The notes under the pieces were generated by a model. It was not told the origin of the DNA. It worked only from the letters and a program-made list of their open reading frames with translations, and made no database searches. From an uncultured Actinomycetes bacterium (GTDB lineage: Bacteria > Actinomycetota > Actinomycetes > Nanopelagicales > Nanopelagicaceae), in NCBI GenBank assembly GCA_903836945.1, contig CAILSO010000052.1:1-38317 (forward strand): 38,317 nucleotides of DNA. Reading direction: 5' to 3'. This document shows, one piece after another, positions 19,730-29,103 of this stretch (the stretch's first letter is position 1; each line of letters starts with the position of its first letter). The translations under genes and the position numbers were made by a program.

Positions 19730-21097
19730 TTAAAGTGGCGTTGCCACTAAATCTACTCCCGATACATCCGTCACAACAGCATTTACATATTCGCCAACTC
19801 GGTATTTATTTCGCGAGATCAACGTGGTTGATCCATCAACCTCTGGACCTTGATGATCGGCTCTTCCCTCTTGAAGTTCTTCATCCTCAATCAAAACTTG
19901 AACTTGCTCGCCGATACGTTCTTGTGCCCGCTCGGTAAGGAATTGGTCCACTAGGGTTGAAAGTTGTTCAACTCTTGAATTTATTATCTCTTGATCAACC
20001 TTGTCGCTGAGAGTTAAAGCCTCGGTCTTATCCTCATCGGAATAACCGAAGACGCCAATCGCATCTAACCTGGCTTGAGAGAGAAAATTCACGAGCTCAT
20101 CAAACTCTTCTTGAGTTTCACCAGGAAAGCCAACAATTACATTTGAGCGAATTCCTGCCTCTGGGGAGATGGCCCGAATTTGTGCCAATAGGTGCAGGAA
20201 GGAGTCGGTATCACCAAAGCGACGCATCCGGCGTAGAACCGTTCCGCTGGAATGTTGAAAAGATAGATCAAAGTATGGAACAACCTTTGGAACAGATGTA
20301 ATCGCTTGGATAAGTGAAGGTCGCATCTCTGCCGGCTGTAGATATGAAAGGCGAATTCGTTCGACGCCATCAATCCGAGCTAATTCCGGCAACATATTTT
20401 CAAGGACCTGCAAGTCGCGAAAATCCTTGCCATATGAGGTCGTATTCTCACTGACCAGAAAGAGTTCAGAGACGCCTTGTTCGGCAAGCCATTTTGCTTC
20501 ATCGATGATTTCATTTGGTCGGCGCGAGACAAAAGAACCGCGAAACATTGGAATGGCGCAAAATGAACATCGGCGATCGCAACCCGAGGCGATCTTAAGA
20601 GGTGCTATTGGCGCCTTAACTAATAACTTTCGAGGGGTGGCCGCAGAACTTCTTCCTGCTTGGCGATCAGCTGGGGCGATCGGTAAAAGTGCCCGGCGAT
20701 CTTTTGGTTTGTGAGCAGCGATTGAACCGCCACCAATAATTGTTTGAAGTCTTGCGGAAATATCTTGGTAGTCATCGAATCCTAAGATGGCATCTGCTTC
20801 TGGCAAGGCGCTTGCCAATTCATTTCCATATCGCTCGGCCATACAACCAACCGCGACGACGGCTTGGGTTACTCCATTGCCTTTTAGTGAGTGAGCTTCT
20901 AAAAGCGCATCTACCGAATCTTTCTTCGCACTTTCAATAAATCCGCAGGTATTTATCACTGCAACTTGGGCTAAAGCTGGATCATCTACCAATTTCCAGC
21001 CATCGGCCGCTAAACGTCCTGCGAGTTCTTCGGAATCAACTTCATTTCGAGCACATCCCAAAGTTACTAATGCAACTGTTCGGCTCTCGGTACTCAC
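19730..21097 (-). CDS. rimO: Ribosomal protein S12 methylthiotransferase
   Basis: Radical SAM enzyme that methylthiolates the conserved aspartate of ribosomal protein S12. The 455-residue protein has [18 protein letters not shown] with C15, then C51 and C85 for the auxiliary cluster, and C173-C177-C180 in [11 protein letters not shown] for the radical SAM cluster. [20 protein letters not shown] and a C-terminal TRAM domain (about 385-455) follow. CARNxVDSE and FQHSS separate it from MiaB. It starts with GTG. pgsA follows six bases after its stop, so they are probably cotranscribed. Confidence 0.97.
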   Translation of the reverse strand: MSTESRTVALVTLGCARNEVDSEELAGRLAADGWKLVDDPALAQVAVINTCGFIESAKKDSVDALLEAHSLKGNGVTQAVVAVGCMAERYGNELASALPEADAILGFDDYQDISARLQTIIGGGSIAAHKPKDRRALLPIAPADRQAGRSSAATPRKLLVKAPIAPLKIASGCDRRCSFCAIPMFRGSFVSRRPNEIIDEAKWLAEQGVSELFLVSENTTSYGKDFRDLQVLENMLPELARIDGVERIRLSYLQPAEMRPSLIQAITSVPKVVPYFDLSFQHSSGTVLRRMRRFGDTDSFLHLLAQIRAISPEAGIRSNVIVGFPGETQEEFDELVNFLSQARLDAIGVFGYSDEDKTEALTLSDKVDQEIINSRVEQLSTLVDQFLTERAQERIGEQVQVLIEDEELQEGRADHQGPEVDGSTTLISRNKYRVGEYVNAVVTDVSGVDLVATPL

Positions 21098-21115
21098 TGG
21101 GTCAGGCTACTAGTT

Positions 21116-21865
21116 TTAGCCTTGGGTTGAACCATTCTGATCAAATGAGAGGTGAACCACTTCGCCAATGGCTCCAGGTGCGCCTAGTTCTTTGCCATTT
21201 ACATTAAGAGTAACGGCGCCGGCATTTCCTATAACAACCTGCAATTGTGTCGAATCGGTGAAGGTCTTTGATTCACCTAAGGCGATTGCGCCACTAAAAA
21301 TTTGTGCGCCAGAACTATCTTGAATCCCAACCCATGACTTTCCAACGGTTCCAGTAACAACTACCGAAACACCGGTGGTCTTGGTGGCAACAGCAGTATT
21401 TGCAGGGACTGTATTTTGATTCGCGCTTGCTCCAGCTGACGGTGCTGGAGCCGCGGATTTATTCGAGGTAAAAAGTGATGAGAGGCTGGGGATTGCAACT
21501 AGCAAAACTAGGACTGCGGCTGCGCCGGTAGCCAGAGTCTTGTAGGAAATCTTGCTCTTCTCGGCCTTTGGAGTTGTCACATTATTTTCGGTCAAGAGAT
21601 CGATCATTGGTCGATCAAATTCTCCGGTAACTTCTGCGAAAGTTGCGACAAGGGCATCTGAATCTAAATTGAAAAGTTTTGCAATCGTGCGGATATGTCC
21701 GCGGGCGTAGGCATAGCCGCCACAGGTTTCGAAATTATCTGATTCAAGATCTGAAATAAGGGTTTCGCGAATTCGAGTTCGCTCGCTTACTTGCGCGACG
21801 GAATAACCGACAGCTTTACGTGCATTACATAGCTGCGCTCCGAGAGTTGAATTACTTGAACTCAT
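21116..21865 (-). CDS. RodZ-like membrane HTH protein
   Basis: 249-residue protein with a cytoplasmic helix-turn-helix of the HTH_25/RodZ type (about 8-75, with TLGAQLCNARKAVGYSVAQV and GYAYARGHIRTIAKLFNLD), a single membrane helix near 109-131, a Ser/Ala/Pro/Thr-rich linker, and an extracellular DUF4115-type domain (165-245, WVGIQDSSGAQIFSGAI). RodZ links the MreB/elongation machinery to the membrane in rods. The frame is open upstream to a TTG at 21958, but ATG at 21865 begins the conserved domain and leaves room for the promoter. Whether it works with MreB or acts as a regulator here is unknown. Confidence 0.88.
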   Translation of the reverse strand: MSSSNSTLGAQLCNARKAVGYSVAQVSERTRIRETLISDLESDNFETCGGYAYARGHIRTIAKLFNLDSDALVATFAEVTGEFDRPMIDLLTENNVTTPKAEKSKISYKTLATGAAAVLVLLVAIPSLSSLFTSNKSAAPAPSAGASANQNTVPANTAVATKTTGVSVVVTGTVGKSWVGIQDSSGAQIFSGAIALGESKTFTDSTQLQVVIGNAGAVTLNVNGKELGAPGAIGEVVHLSFDQNGSTQG

Positions 21866-21896
21866 CTGATTCCGGTTTACCTGTTCACTTTCTTTT

Positions 21897-21974
21897 CGCA
21901 AAGACCTTTTGCGATAAAGCCCGAATGGGGAATTCGAGGGTCTAATGGTAAAACGCAAAGAGCCACCTGAACAA
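21897..21974 (-). promoter_or_regulatory. Candidate promoter and small leader hairpin for the RodZ-like gene
   Basis: The 205-base gap between ftsK and the RodZ-like gene contains, on the minus strand, TTGTTC (21969-21974) and TACCAT (21945-21950) with an 18-base spacer. Downstream a six-pair hairpin CGCAAA-AGGTC-TTTGCG (21897-21913) precedes the ribosome site. Further upstream GGGT/ACCC (21981-21994) forms a weak hairpin with no T-run, so a terminator for ftsK is not evident. Confidence 0.35.
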
Positions 21975-22070
21975 ATCCAGTGGGTGAATTAACCCTTAAC
22001 AGTGACCCCCGAAAGGTCTGGGCCACGCTGAATTACAAGAATTTAATCTACGAGTTTAGGGAAAGTTGCC

Positions 22071-24416
22071 TTACTCGGCGCCCTCAAGTTGAGCCAAGAC
22101 ATCGGGCAATTGTTCGGCCGTGATCAACACGGTCCGTGCCTTCGAACCTTCCGAAGGACCAACGATGCCGCGGTTCTCCATCAAATCCATAAGTCTGCCT
22201 GCTTTTGCAAAGCCAACTCTTAACTTACGTTGCAACATTGATGTCGAACCAAATTGTGTTTGCACAACCAATTGAACTGCTTGCAACAAAATATCTAAAT
22301 CATCACCGATCTCATTTTCTATGGTTGCAGCTTTTGGTGGCGCGACAATATCCTGACGATAAACCGGCTGCAGTTGTCCCTTAACATGATTAACGATTGC
22401 CTCGGTCTCGCGTTCGGAGACATATGCACCTTGAATACGCATCGCTTTGCTTGCGCCCATAGGCAGGAATAAGCCATCGCCTTGACCGACTAATTTTTCG
22501 GCGCCTGGTGTATCTAAAATAACTCGAGAATCTGCTAGTGATGAAGTTGCAAATGAGAGTCTTGATGGAACATTTGCCTTAATTAATCCAGTAACAATAT
22601 CAACGCTCGGACGCTGAGTTGCAATGACCAGGTGAATACCGGCCGCGCGGGCCAATTGAGTAATACGAACAATACTTTCTTCAACTTCCTTAGCAGCGAC
22701 CATCATGAGGTCGGCCAGCTCATCAATAATCACCAGGAGATATGGATAAGGCTCTAATTGTCGATCACTTCCGGCGGGAAGAGTTACTTTTCCGGCGCGC
22801 ACTGCTTTATTGAAATCATCGATATGTCTAAAGCCAAATGCTGATAGATCGTCGTATCTCATATCCATTTCACGGACTACCCAAGCGAGTACATCGGCCG
22901 CCTTCTTTGGGTTTGTGATAATCGGCGCAATTAAATGTGGAATTCCTTCATAGCTGGTGAGTTCTACGCGCTTTGGATCGATCATCACCAAACGAACATC
23001 ATCAGGAGTAGCGCGCATCAAGATTGAGACAACCAGCGAATTAATCATTGAAGACTTACCTGCGCCAGTAGCACCCGCAACTAGTAGGTGTGGCATCTTC
23101 GCTAAATTTGCACAAATAAAATTGCCTTCAACATCCTTACCCAAAGCAATGACCATCGGGTGGGGATCATTTCCGGCAATGCTTGAACGCAAGACATCGC
23201 CCAAGGCAACGATCTCACGATCAGTATTTGGGATTTCAATTCCAACCGCAGACTTTCCGGGAATTGGCGAGAGGATTCTGACATCACCGCTAGCCACGGC
23301 ATAAGAAATATTCTTAGCTAAAGCGGTAATCGCTTCAACCTTTACTCCCCCGCCAAGTTCAACTTCGTATCTGGTAACAGTTGGGCCGCGCATAAATCCG
23401 GTAACTCGACAATCAACATCAAATTGCTCAAAGACTTGAGTCAGGGCCGCAACAACTGTGTCATTTGCCTTGGACTTCGCCTTAGATGCCGGACCGGCGC
23501 GCAATAGGTCCATAGAAGGTAATTCATATTTATTGTCGCCAGTTAACAACATCTGTTGGGCGCGCTTTGGGGTATCGCTCTTTGCGGTTACTGGAGTTGT
23601 GACACTTGGTTCGCGCGGAATTTCAACGGTGAATTCTTCATCGAAGCTCTCTTCATCTAACTCTTCCTCTTCGGGTTCGTTAAATGCCTGCACCAATGGC
23701 GTCTCAAAAGGTGGGGTTTCCGAGATTTCAAAATCTTCTGCTTCTGCGCGAGCGGCGCGAGCATCGGAAACTTTATTGGTACCCCAATGGAGAATCGACT
23801 TAATTCTGTTAAGTACTTGCGAGAATGGGGTCGCAGTGACCACTAGCAACCCAAAGAATAAAAAGATCAAGAGAATTGGAATCGCCAATATATTTGTAAC
23901 AAGCGCGACCAACGGCGTTGAGACCCCATAGCCAATCCAGCCTCCGCCATGCCTAATGGCACTTTCGCCAGTACCTGTTGAACCATTAAATATGTGGAGT
24001 AAGCCAGTAACACTTAGCAGCAGAACGATTGTGCCGACTGTGATGCGGCCGGTTGCCCGTCCTTCTTCTGGAGTGCGAAATAACCGAAAAGCAAAATAGA
24101 TAAAGATAATTGGGGCGATAAAACCTAGGCGACCGGCCACTCCATATACCCCGGCATAAATTCCGCGGCCCACGAAGTTATGTAAGTTAAACCAAACACC
24201 AGCGGCAGAAATTAATCCCAGAATAAAAATTAGAAAGGCGAAACCATCTCGTTGATGAACTGGATCAAGATCCTTGGCGCCGCGAAATACAAAACGAATA
24301 GCACTTCCAAGAGCCTTCGCAATTAATCGCCAGATTGCCAAAAGCCCAGCAAAGAGCCCCCCAATTATTGAGTTCTTGGATTTGCTTGCGCTCTTGCGAG
24401 ATTTCTTTGCGGCCAT
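22071..24416 (-). CDS. ftsK: DNA translocase FtsK/SpoIIIE
   Basis: Septal DNA pump that clears and sorts chromosome ends at division. The 781-residue protein has a basic N-terminus, four membrane segments between about 60 and 195, an acidic linker (215-285), and the motor: Walker A GATGAGKS at 448-455 and Walker B LLVIIDELAD with D566-E567. The C-terminal gamma winged helix (about 710-781, GSTSMLQRKLRVGFAKAGRL) reads KOPS-type DNA sites. It starts with ATG. It is shorter than many actinobacterial FtsK proteins because the linker is brief. Confidence 0.98.
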   Translation of the reverse strand: MAAKKSRKSASKSKNSIIGGLFAGLLAIWRLIAKALGSAIRFVFRGAKDLDPVHQRDGFAFLIFILGLISAAGVWFNLHNFVGRGIYAGVYGVAGRLGFIAPIIFIYFAFRLFRTPEEGRATGRITVGTIVLLLSVTGLLHIFNGSTGTGESAIRHGGGWIGYGVSTPLVALVTNILAIPILLIFLFFGLLVVTATPFSQVLNRIKSILHWGTNKVSDARAARAEAEDFEISETPPFETPLVQAFNEPEEEELDEESFDEEFTVEIPREPSVTTPVTAKSDTPKRAQQMLLTGDNKYELPSMDLLRAGPASKAKSKANDTVVAALTQVFEQFDVDCRVTGFMRGPTVTRYEVELGGGVKVEAITALAKNISYAVASGDVRILSPIPGKSAVGIEIPNTDREIVALGDVLRSSIAGNDPHPMVIALGKDVEGNFICANLAKMPHLLVAGATGAGKSSMINSLVVSILMRATPDDVRLVMIDPKRVELTSYEGIPHLIAPIITNPKKAADVLAWVVREMDMRYDDLSAFGFRHIDDFNKAVRAGKVTLPAGSDRQLEPYPYLLVIIDELADLMMVAAKEVEESIVRITQLARAAGIHLVIATQRPSVDIVTGLIKANVPSRLSFATSSLADSRVILDTPGAEKLVGQGDGLFLPMGASKAMRIQGAYVSERETEAIVNHVKGQLQPVYRQDIVAPPKAATIENEIGDDLDILLQAVQLVVQTQFGSTSMLQRKLRVGFAKAGRLMDLMENRGIVGPSEGSKARTVLITAEQLPDVLAQLEGAE

Positions 24417-24465
24417 GATGGATAACCTTAAAGAATTCCTTGAGATGTAAGGAGCAGGCGCGCCG

Positions 24466-26148
24466 TTATACCTCTATAACAACAGGGACGATCATCGGCT
24501 TTCTACGGTGCTTATCGCCGACCCAACTGCCAACGGTTTTTCTTACAACTTGTTGAAGTTGGTGAGTTCCATTAATTCCACTTGTAACTGCATGGGCCAT
24601 TGCCTTCTCAATCATGCCCTTAACTTCATTAAATAAATCTGCATCTTCGGTAAAGCCACGTGCATGAATATCTGGGCCGGCAACAATTTTTCCAGTTTGT
24701 GATTCGATCACGACAACTACTGAGATGAAGCCTTCTTCGCCGAGAATTCGTCGATCTTTAAGTGAACTTTCAGTGATCTCGCCGATACTTTGGCCATCAA
24801 CATATACAAAACCAACTGGAATAGCCCCAGCGATATCGGCATAGCCATCGGTTAGGTCAACGACGATGCCGTTTTCTACAACTAAAGTCTTGGTACGTGG
24901 GACGCCAGTTTTGATTGCAAGTTCGGCATTAGCTCGAAGATGGCGCCATTCACCGTGAATTGGCATTACATTTTTTGGCTTAACAATGTTGTAGCAATAC
25001 AAGAGCTCACCGGCAGACGCATGTCCAGAAACGTGCACCATTGCATTACCTTTATGAACTACGTTTGCACCGAAACGAGTTAACTCATTGATCACTCGAA
25101 AAACTGGATTCTCATTACCTGGAATTAAAGATGAAGCAAGGATGACGGTATCGCCTTTACCTACCTGGATCTCGTGATCGCCATTGGCCATTCGAGAAAG
25201 TGCTGCAAGTGGTTCGCCCTGTGATCCAGTGCAGATCATTACAACCTTGTCGCCATAATTCTTCAAATCTTTAACTTCCACGATTAAGCCGGCCGGCACC
25301 TTTAAATAACCAAGATCTTCGGCAAGTTTCATATTGCGGACCATGCTTCGGCCAACTAAAACCACCTTGCGACCATGGCTTTCTGCCACATCAATTACTT
25401 GTTGAACTCGATGAACATGCGATGCAAAGGAGGCAACAATTACTCGCCGTTCAGTCTGGCGAATTACTCGATCCAAAACTGGACTTATGTCGCGTTCGGC
25501 GGTTGTGAATCCTGGAACATCAGCATTTGTGGAATCAACCATGAATAGGTCGACTCCTTCGGTACCTAAACGAGCAAAGCTAGTTAAGTCGGTTATCCGA
25601 CCATCTAGTGGTAATTGATCCATTTTGAAATCACCAGTTGCCAGTACTAAGCCAGCTGGAGTTCTTATAGCAATAGCAAGCGCATCTGGAATTGAGTGAT
25701 TTACTGCCACAAACTCCAGGTCAAAGGGGCCAAATTTTTGTTGCATCCCTGCTTTCACTTCAACTTGAGGTGCAGTGATACGACGTTCCTTTAACTTGGC
25801 TTCGGTAAATGCCAGAGTTAATTTTGAGCCAACGATTGGGATATCACTTCGTTCACAAAGAAGATATGGCACGGCGCCAATGTGGTCTTCGTGGCCGTGA
25901 GTTAAAACAACTGCAACAACATCATCAAGTCTTTCGCGAATATAAGTGAAATCCGGAAGGATTAAATCAATTCCAGGTTGGCTCTCTTCTGGAAATAAGA
26001 CACCACAATCAACAATTAATAGCTTGCCTTCATATTCAAAGACCGTCATGTTGCGGCCAATTTCACTGAGACCGCCGAGGGCAACGATACGAAGAGTCTT
26101 AGCGGCTAATTTTGCTGGATAAGGTAGATCAGGATGAGGATGATTCAT
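24466..26148 (-). CDS. rnj: Ribonuclease J
   Basis: Metallo-beta-lactamase/beta-CASP ribonuclease with endo- and 5'-exonuclease activity, active in mRNA decay and rRNA maturation. The 560-residue protein has the zinc motif H84-x-H86-x-D88-H89 in LTHGHEDHIGAVP, then VNHSIPDALAIAI, ATGDFKMDQLPLDG, and the beta-CASP region with GSQGEPLAALSRMANGDH and HVSGHASAGEL. The C-terminal domain is complete. Its ATG overlaps the dapA stop by one base (TAATG). Pairing of dapA and RNase J is common in Actinobacteria. Confidence 0.97.
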   Translation of the reverse strand: MNHPHPDLPYPAKLAAKTLRIVALGGLSEIGRNMTVFEYEGKLLIVDCGVLFPEESQPGIDLILPDFTYIRERLDDVVAVVLTHGHEDHIGAVPYLLCERSDIPIVGSKLTLAFTEAKLKERRITAPQVEVKAGMQQKFGPFDLEFVAVNHSIPDALAIAIRTPAGLVLATGDFKMDQLPLDGRITDLTSFARLGTEGVDLFMVDSTNADVPGFTTAERDISPVLDRVIRQTERRVIVASFASHVHRVQQVIDVAESHGRKVVLVGRSMVRNMKLAEDLGYLKVPAGLIVEVKDLKNYGDKVVMICTGSQGEPLAALSRMANGDHEIQVGKGDTVILASSLIPGNENPVFRVINELTRFGANVVHKGNAMVHVSGHASAGELLYCYNIVKPKNVMPIHGEWRHLRANAELAIKTGVPRTKTLVVENGIVVDLTDGYADIAGAIPVGFVYVDGQSIGEITESSLKDRRILGEEGFISVVVVIESQTGKIVAGPDIHARGFTEDADLFNEVKGMIEKAMAHAVTSGINGTHQLQQVVRKTVGSWVGDKHRRKPMIVPVVIEV

Positions 26149-27038
26149 TATTTAATATTTACTCCACCTGCGCGAAGATCCTCCCGCAATTGCGCAATCT
26201 GCGCGTCGGTGGCATCGACAAGTGGCAATCTAGTAATTCCGCCAGGTAGGCCCATCATATTTAGGGCAGCTTTCGTGAGGATCGCACCTTGAGTGCGGAA
26301 GGTTCCGGTGTAGACCGGCAATAACTTTTGATGAATTTCAAGAGCGCCAGCTGCATCTCCAGCGAACCAAGCATCTAGCATCGCCTTTAAATCTTTACCA
26401 ACGGTATGGCCACAGACTGAAACAAATCCGACTGCTCCGATTGATAAGAATGGCAGATTCAAAATGTCATCACCAGAATAAACTGGAATGCCACACCGCT
26501 TGATAACCCACGAAGTAGCGGCCACATTTCCCTTGGCATCTTTAAGAGCGACGATTTGTGGATGTTCAAATAATTTAACAATTGTGTCTGATTCGATTTC
26601 AACACCAGTACGTCCAGGAATGTCGTAAATCATTACTGGTAGATCAGTCGCATTAGCAACTGCATTGAAGTGGGCAAAGATGCCGGCTTGAGGTGGCTTG
26701 TTGTAATAAGGGGTAACAATTAATAAGCCATCCGCGCCAGCCTTTGCTGCGCGTTTGGCTTGGTCAACCGAGAAGGAAGTTTCATTATCGCCGGCTCCGG
26801 CTAGAACTTGAATCTTTGAACCTACGGTTGCCTTAACAACTCGAATGATCTCATCTTTCTCATCAGGCTTAGTTGTAGGAGCTTCACCAGTAGTGCCGTT
26901 GACAGCAATACCATCATGGCCATTATCAACTAGGTGTCTGGCTAAGGTTTCAACACCGGCCCAATCGATGGAGCCATCGGCCAAAAATGGTGTCACCATC
27001 GCGGTGAGTAGGCGGCCAAATGGCGGCTTGATTGTCAT
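26148..27038 (-). CDS. dapA: 4-hydroxy-tetrahydrodipicolinate synthase
   Basis: First committed enzyme of diaminopimelate/lysine synthesis, condensing pyruvate with aspartate semialdehyde. The 296-residue barrel shows GIAVNGTTGEAPTTKPDEK (the pyruvate-binding TTGE region), LLIVTPYYNKPPQAG, Y138 in MIYDIPGRTG and the Schiff-base lysine K166 in IVALKDAKGN. It starts with ATG 17 bases after thyX. The gene feeds DapB (29.1-29.9 kb) and, several steps later, DapF (11.2-12.0 kb). Confidence 0.98.
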   Translation of the reverse strand: MTIKPPFGRLLTAMVTPFLADGSIDWAGVETLARHLVDNGHDGIAVNGTTGEAPTTKPDEKDEIIRVVKATVGSKIQVLAGAGDNETSFSVDQAKRAAKAGADGLLIVTPYYNKPPQAGIFAHFNAVANATDLPVMIYDIPGRTGVEIESDTIVKLFEHPQIVALKDAKGNVAATSWVIKRCGIPVYSGDDILNLPFLSIGAVGFVSVCGHTVGKDLKAMLDAWFAGDAAGALEIHQKLLPVYTGTFRTQGAILTKAALNMMGLPGGITRLPLVDATDAQIAQLREDLRAGGVNIK

Positions 27039-27055
27039 GGCGCAAGGTTATCGCT

Positions 27056-27799
27056 TTATGGAGCGACGCGACCAGACTTTTCAAATGCTGCGTAGGTTAA
27101 TGGCATTAATTTTGCGAAATGTTGCTCCATTTGTTCAGCAACCATCTCAATTTCCCGTTGTGGATAGCTTGGGAAATGGGAGCCTTCACGAGTTGTGCGA
27201 AGGGAGAGAAAATTCATCAAAGCTCGTGCATTCATAGTGACATACATCGATGAGTAGAGAGTGACTGGCAAAACCGCTCTTGCAACTTCTCGAGCCACAC
27301 CACTATCTAAAATCTTCTTGTAATTTTCATAGGCAACGGTGCAGCTCTCTTTAATTGCATTCACTGTGATTTGATATTGCTCATCACTGCCAGGGACAAA
27401 TGTGTAAGCACCTGTCTTACCTATTTGCACTAAATTACGCTCCTTGCTTGGAACATAAAAGACTGGACGCAATTCGCGATAACGACCACTCTCTTCGTTA
27501 TAGGAAGCAATTCGGTGGCGCATAAATTCGCGGAATACAAAGATTGGTGCCGAGACAAAGAAGGTCATTGAGGTGTGTTCGAAGGGACTGCCGTGACGCT
27601 CTCTTGCTAAATAATTAATTAAGCCGGCATCACGCTCGGAAGATTTATCTACAGATTCAAGTGATTGCTCGCCAGCAGTAGAGACTCGCGCTGCCCAAAT
27701 TACATCGGCATCACTCGCGCTAGCTTTAACTAACTCGACAGTCATATCCTCGCGGAATTGAATTGGTGGCAGGCTGGTTTCGTTTGTCTCAGTACTCAT
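27056..27799 (-). CDS. thyX: Flavin-dependent thymidylate synthase
   Basis: Makes dTMP from dUMP using FAD, NADPH and methylene-THF. The 247-residue protein carries the ThyX motif RHR-x7-S at 94-104 in FMRHRIASYNEESGRY and ends with a typical C-terminal segment (LMNFLSLRTTREGSHFPSYP). Unlike ThyA it releases tetrahydrofolate, which GlyA can recharge. The ATG has AAGG eight bases upstream. It is divergent from azlC across a 56-base gap and probably leads the thyX-dapA-rnj transcript. Confidence 0.98.
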   Translation of the reverse strand: MSTETNETSLPPIQFREDMTVELVKASASDADVIWAARVSTAGEQSLESVDKSSERDAGLINYLARERHGSPFEHTSMTFFVSAPIFVFREFMRHRIASYNEESGRYRELRPVFYVPSKERNLVQIGKTGAYTFVPGSDEQYQITVNAIKESCTVAYENYKKILDSGVAREVARAVLPVTLYSSMYVTMNARALMNFLSLRTTREGSHFPSYPQREIEMVAEQMEQHFAKLMPLTYAAFEKSGRVAP

Positions 27800-27855
27800 A
27801 TAGGCGACCTTATATTTAAGCCCCGAACTATCGTGGATTACGGCAGAATATCGGC

Positions 27856-28503
27856 GTGTCAGTTAAACGTGATTCCCTCAGCGTCTCCCTGACGGTTGGG
27901 GCTTACGGGAGCGCCTTCGGCGCAGCGGCGATCGCCGCCCATTTCACAGTCCTACAAGCTTGCCTGCTTTCACTGCTTTTATTTTCCGGGGCATCGCAAT
28001 TTGCAGTCATTGGAGTAATAGGTGCGGGAGGGGCAGCGCTAAATGCAATAGCGACATCGACCCTGCTCGGAACTCGAAATGCTCTCTACGGATTACGAAT
28101 GGCGCCGGTTTTAAAAATGAGTCGTTTAAAACGACTAGTTGGCGCCCAAATAACAATTGATGAATCAACTGGTGTTGCTCTCTCTCAATCCGAAAATGGT
28201 TTGGAAGAGATGCGAAAAGGTTTTTGGTATACCGGTATTGGTGTTTATGTTTTTTGGAATTTGTTCACACTATTAGGTGCTCTCGGTGCCAAAGCAATTG
28301 GCAATCCATCTGCTTGGGGACTTGATGCCGCCGTACCAGCAGCCTTCCTAGGCTTACTCTGGCCACGATTGGTTGATCGAAAGAGTCGCTTACTTGCCCT
28401 TTTAGCAATAGCTCTTTCACTTCTATTGGTTCCCTTTGTTTCAGCGGGAATTCCAATAATTTCAGCTGCTTTACTGGCGATCTTAATTGGCTGGCGCGAA
28501 TGA
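27856..28503 (+). CDS. azlC: AzlC-family branched-chain amino acid exporter, large subunit
   Basis: 215-residue membrane protein with about six hydrophobic segments and the AzlC signature region LFSGASQFAVIGVIGAGGAA. AzlC works with AzlD to export branched-chain amino acids or their analogues in studied bacteria. The start is GTG at 27856 with no Shine-Dalgarno; CAGAAT lies 7-12 bases upstream like a -10 element, which suggests a leaderless mRNA. With azlD it is the only plus-strand pair, lying between thyX and the redoxin/dapB genes. Confidence 0.9.
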   Translation: MSVKRDSLSVSLTVGAYGSAFGAAAIAAHFTVLQACLLSLLLFSGASQFAVIGVIGAGGAALNAIATSTLLGTRNALYGLRMAPVLKMSRLKRLVGAQITIDESTGVALSQSENGLEEMRKGFWYTGIGVYVFWNLFTLLGALGAKAIGNPSAWGLDAAVPAAFLGLLWPRLVDRKSRLLALLAIALSLLLVPFVSAGIPIISAALLAILIGWRE

Positions 28504-28808
28504 ATAAGTATTGGATTGCTGTTAGTGGCGCTAGCGCTTTCGCCTATGCGGTAAAACTATTTGGCGCATCTGTTCCAGAATCTTGGCTCGCCCACCCACG
28601 AATTACGCGCATCAATATCTTTATTCCAGTAGCGCTCTTAACCGCACTTGTTGCCGTAAATACTCTTGCCGATAAAACCAAACTGGTGATCGACCACAGG
28701 AGCGCCGGAATCGCTGCGGCAATTACCCTGCTAATTGCAAAAGCGCCCTTCCCCGTAGTGGTTCTGGGCGCTGCAATTACTTCTGCGATTATCTATCGCA
28801 TCAACTAG
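28500..28808 (+). CDS. azlD: AzlD-family transporter subunit
   Basis: 102-residue membrane protein with about three to four hydrophobic segments (roughly 6-25, 38-56, 69-82 and 84-98), the size and topology of AzlD. The conserved central stretch FIPVALLTALVAVNTLAD is present. Its ATG overlaps the azlC stop (ATGA), so the two subunits are coupled. It converges on the redoxin gene with only 18 bases between the stop codons; that gap is AT-rich and shows no convincing terminator. Confidence 0.9.
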   Translation: MNKYWIAVSGASAFAYAVKLFGASVPESWLAHPRITRINIFIPVALLTALVAVNTLADKTKLVIDHRSAGIAAAITLLIAKAPFPVVVLGAAITSAIIYRIN

Positions 28809-28826
28809 TTTTAAAAGAACTTTAAA

Positions 28827-29084
28827 TTACAAAATAGCTAGTGCTTCAAGCTTTGCCTTCAGATCAATATCTGATGGCTCGGTTAAGTGAGTTCCATCTT
28901 CAAAGACTATTACCGGGATTGATTGTGCTCCCCCATTGATCTCTTTGACCTTATCGGCGGCGCTTAAATCTGCTTCAACGTCGACGTAGTTGTAGCTAAC
29001 ATTATTAGAATCTAGAAAACGCTTGGAACGGCGGCAATCGCCACACCAATCAGCGCCATACATTGTGATCTGTGAAGCGGTCAT
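28827..29084 (-). CDS. Mycoredoxin/glutaredoxin-like protein
   Basis: 85-residue thioredoxin-fold protein with active site W13-C14-G15-D16-C17 and cis-proline P57 in QSIPVIV. The pattern VDVEADLSAADKVKEINGG, followed by the cis-Pro and a DGTHLTEPS turn, matches actinobacterial mycoredoxin Mrx1, which reduces mycothiol mixed disulfides. Mrx1 proteins usually have CGYC or similar, so the Asp in the active site is slightly unusual. No mycothiol synthesis gene is in the window. It starts with ATG and an AAAGGAG-like site, 19 bases after dapB. Confidence 0.88.
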   Translation of the reverse strand: MTASQITMYGADWCGDCRRSKRFLDSNNVSYNYVDVEADLSAADKVKEINGGAQSIPVIVFEDGTHLTEPSDIDLKAKLEALAIL

Positions 29085-29103
29085 TTTTACTCCTTTATTA
29101 GGT

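Noticed and set aside
21866-21958. 31-residue N-terminal extension of the RodZ-like protein from a TTG
   Set aside because: The extension crosses the hairpin and candidate promoter and precedes the conserved HTH; ATG at 21865 fits better.
23458-23931. 157-codon plus-strand open frame rich in Ser
   Set aside because: It is antisense to the acidic linker of ftsK, with no family resemblance and no ribosome site.
24457-24464. GGCGCGCC palindrome between ftsK and RNase J
   Set aside because: Eight bases only, with no T-run after it on either strand; not enough for a terminator or operator call.
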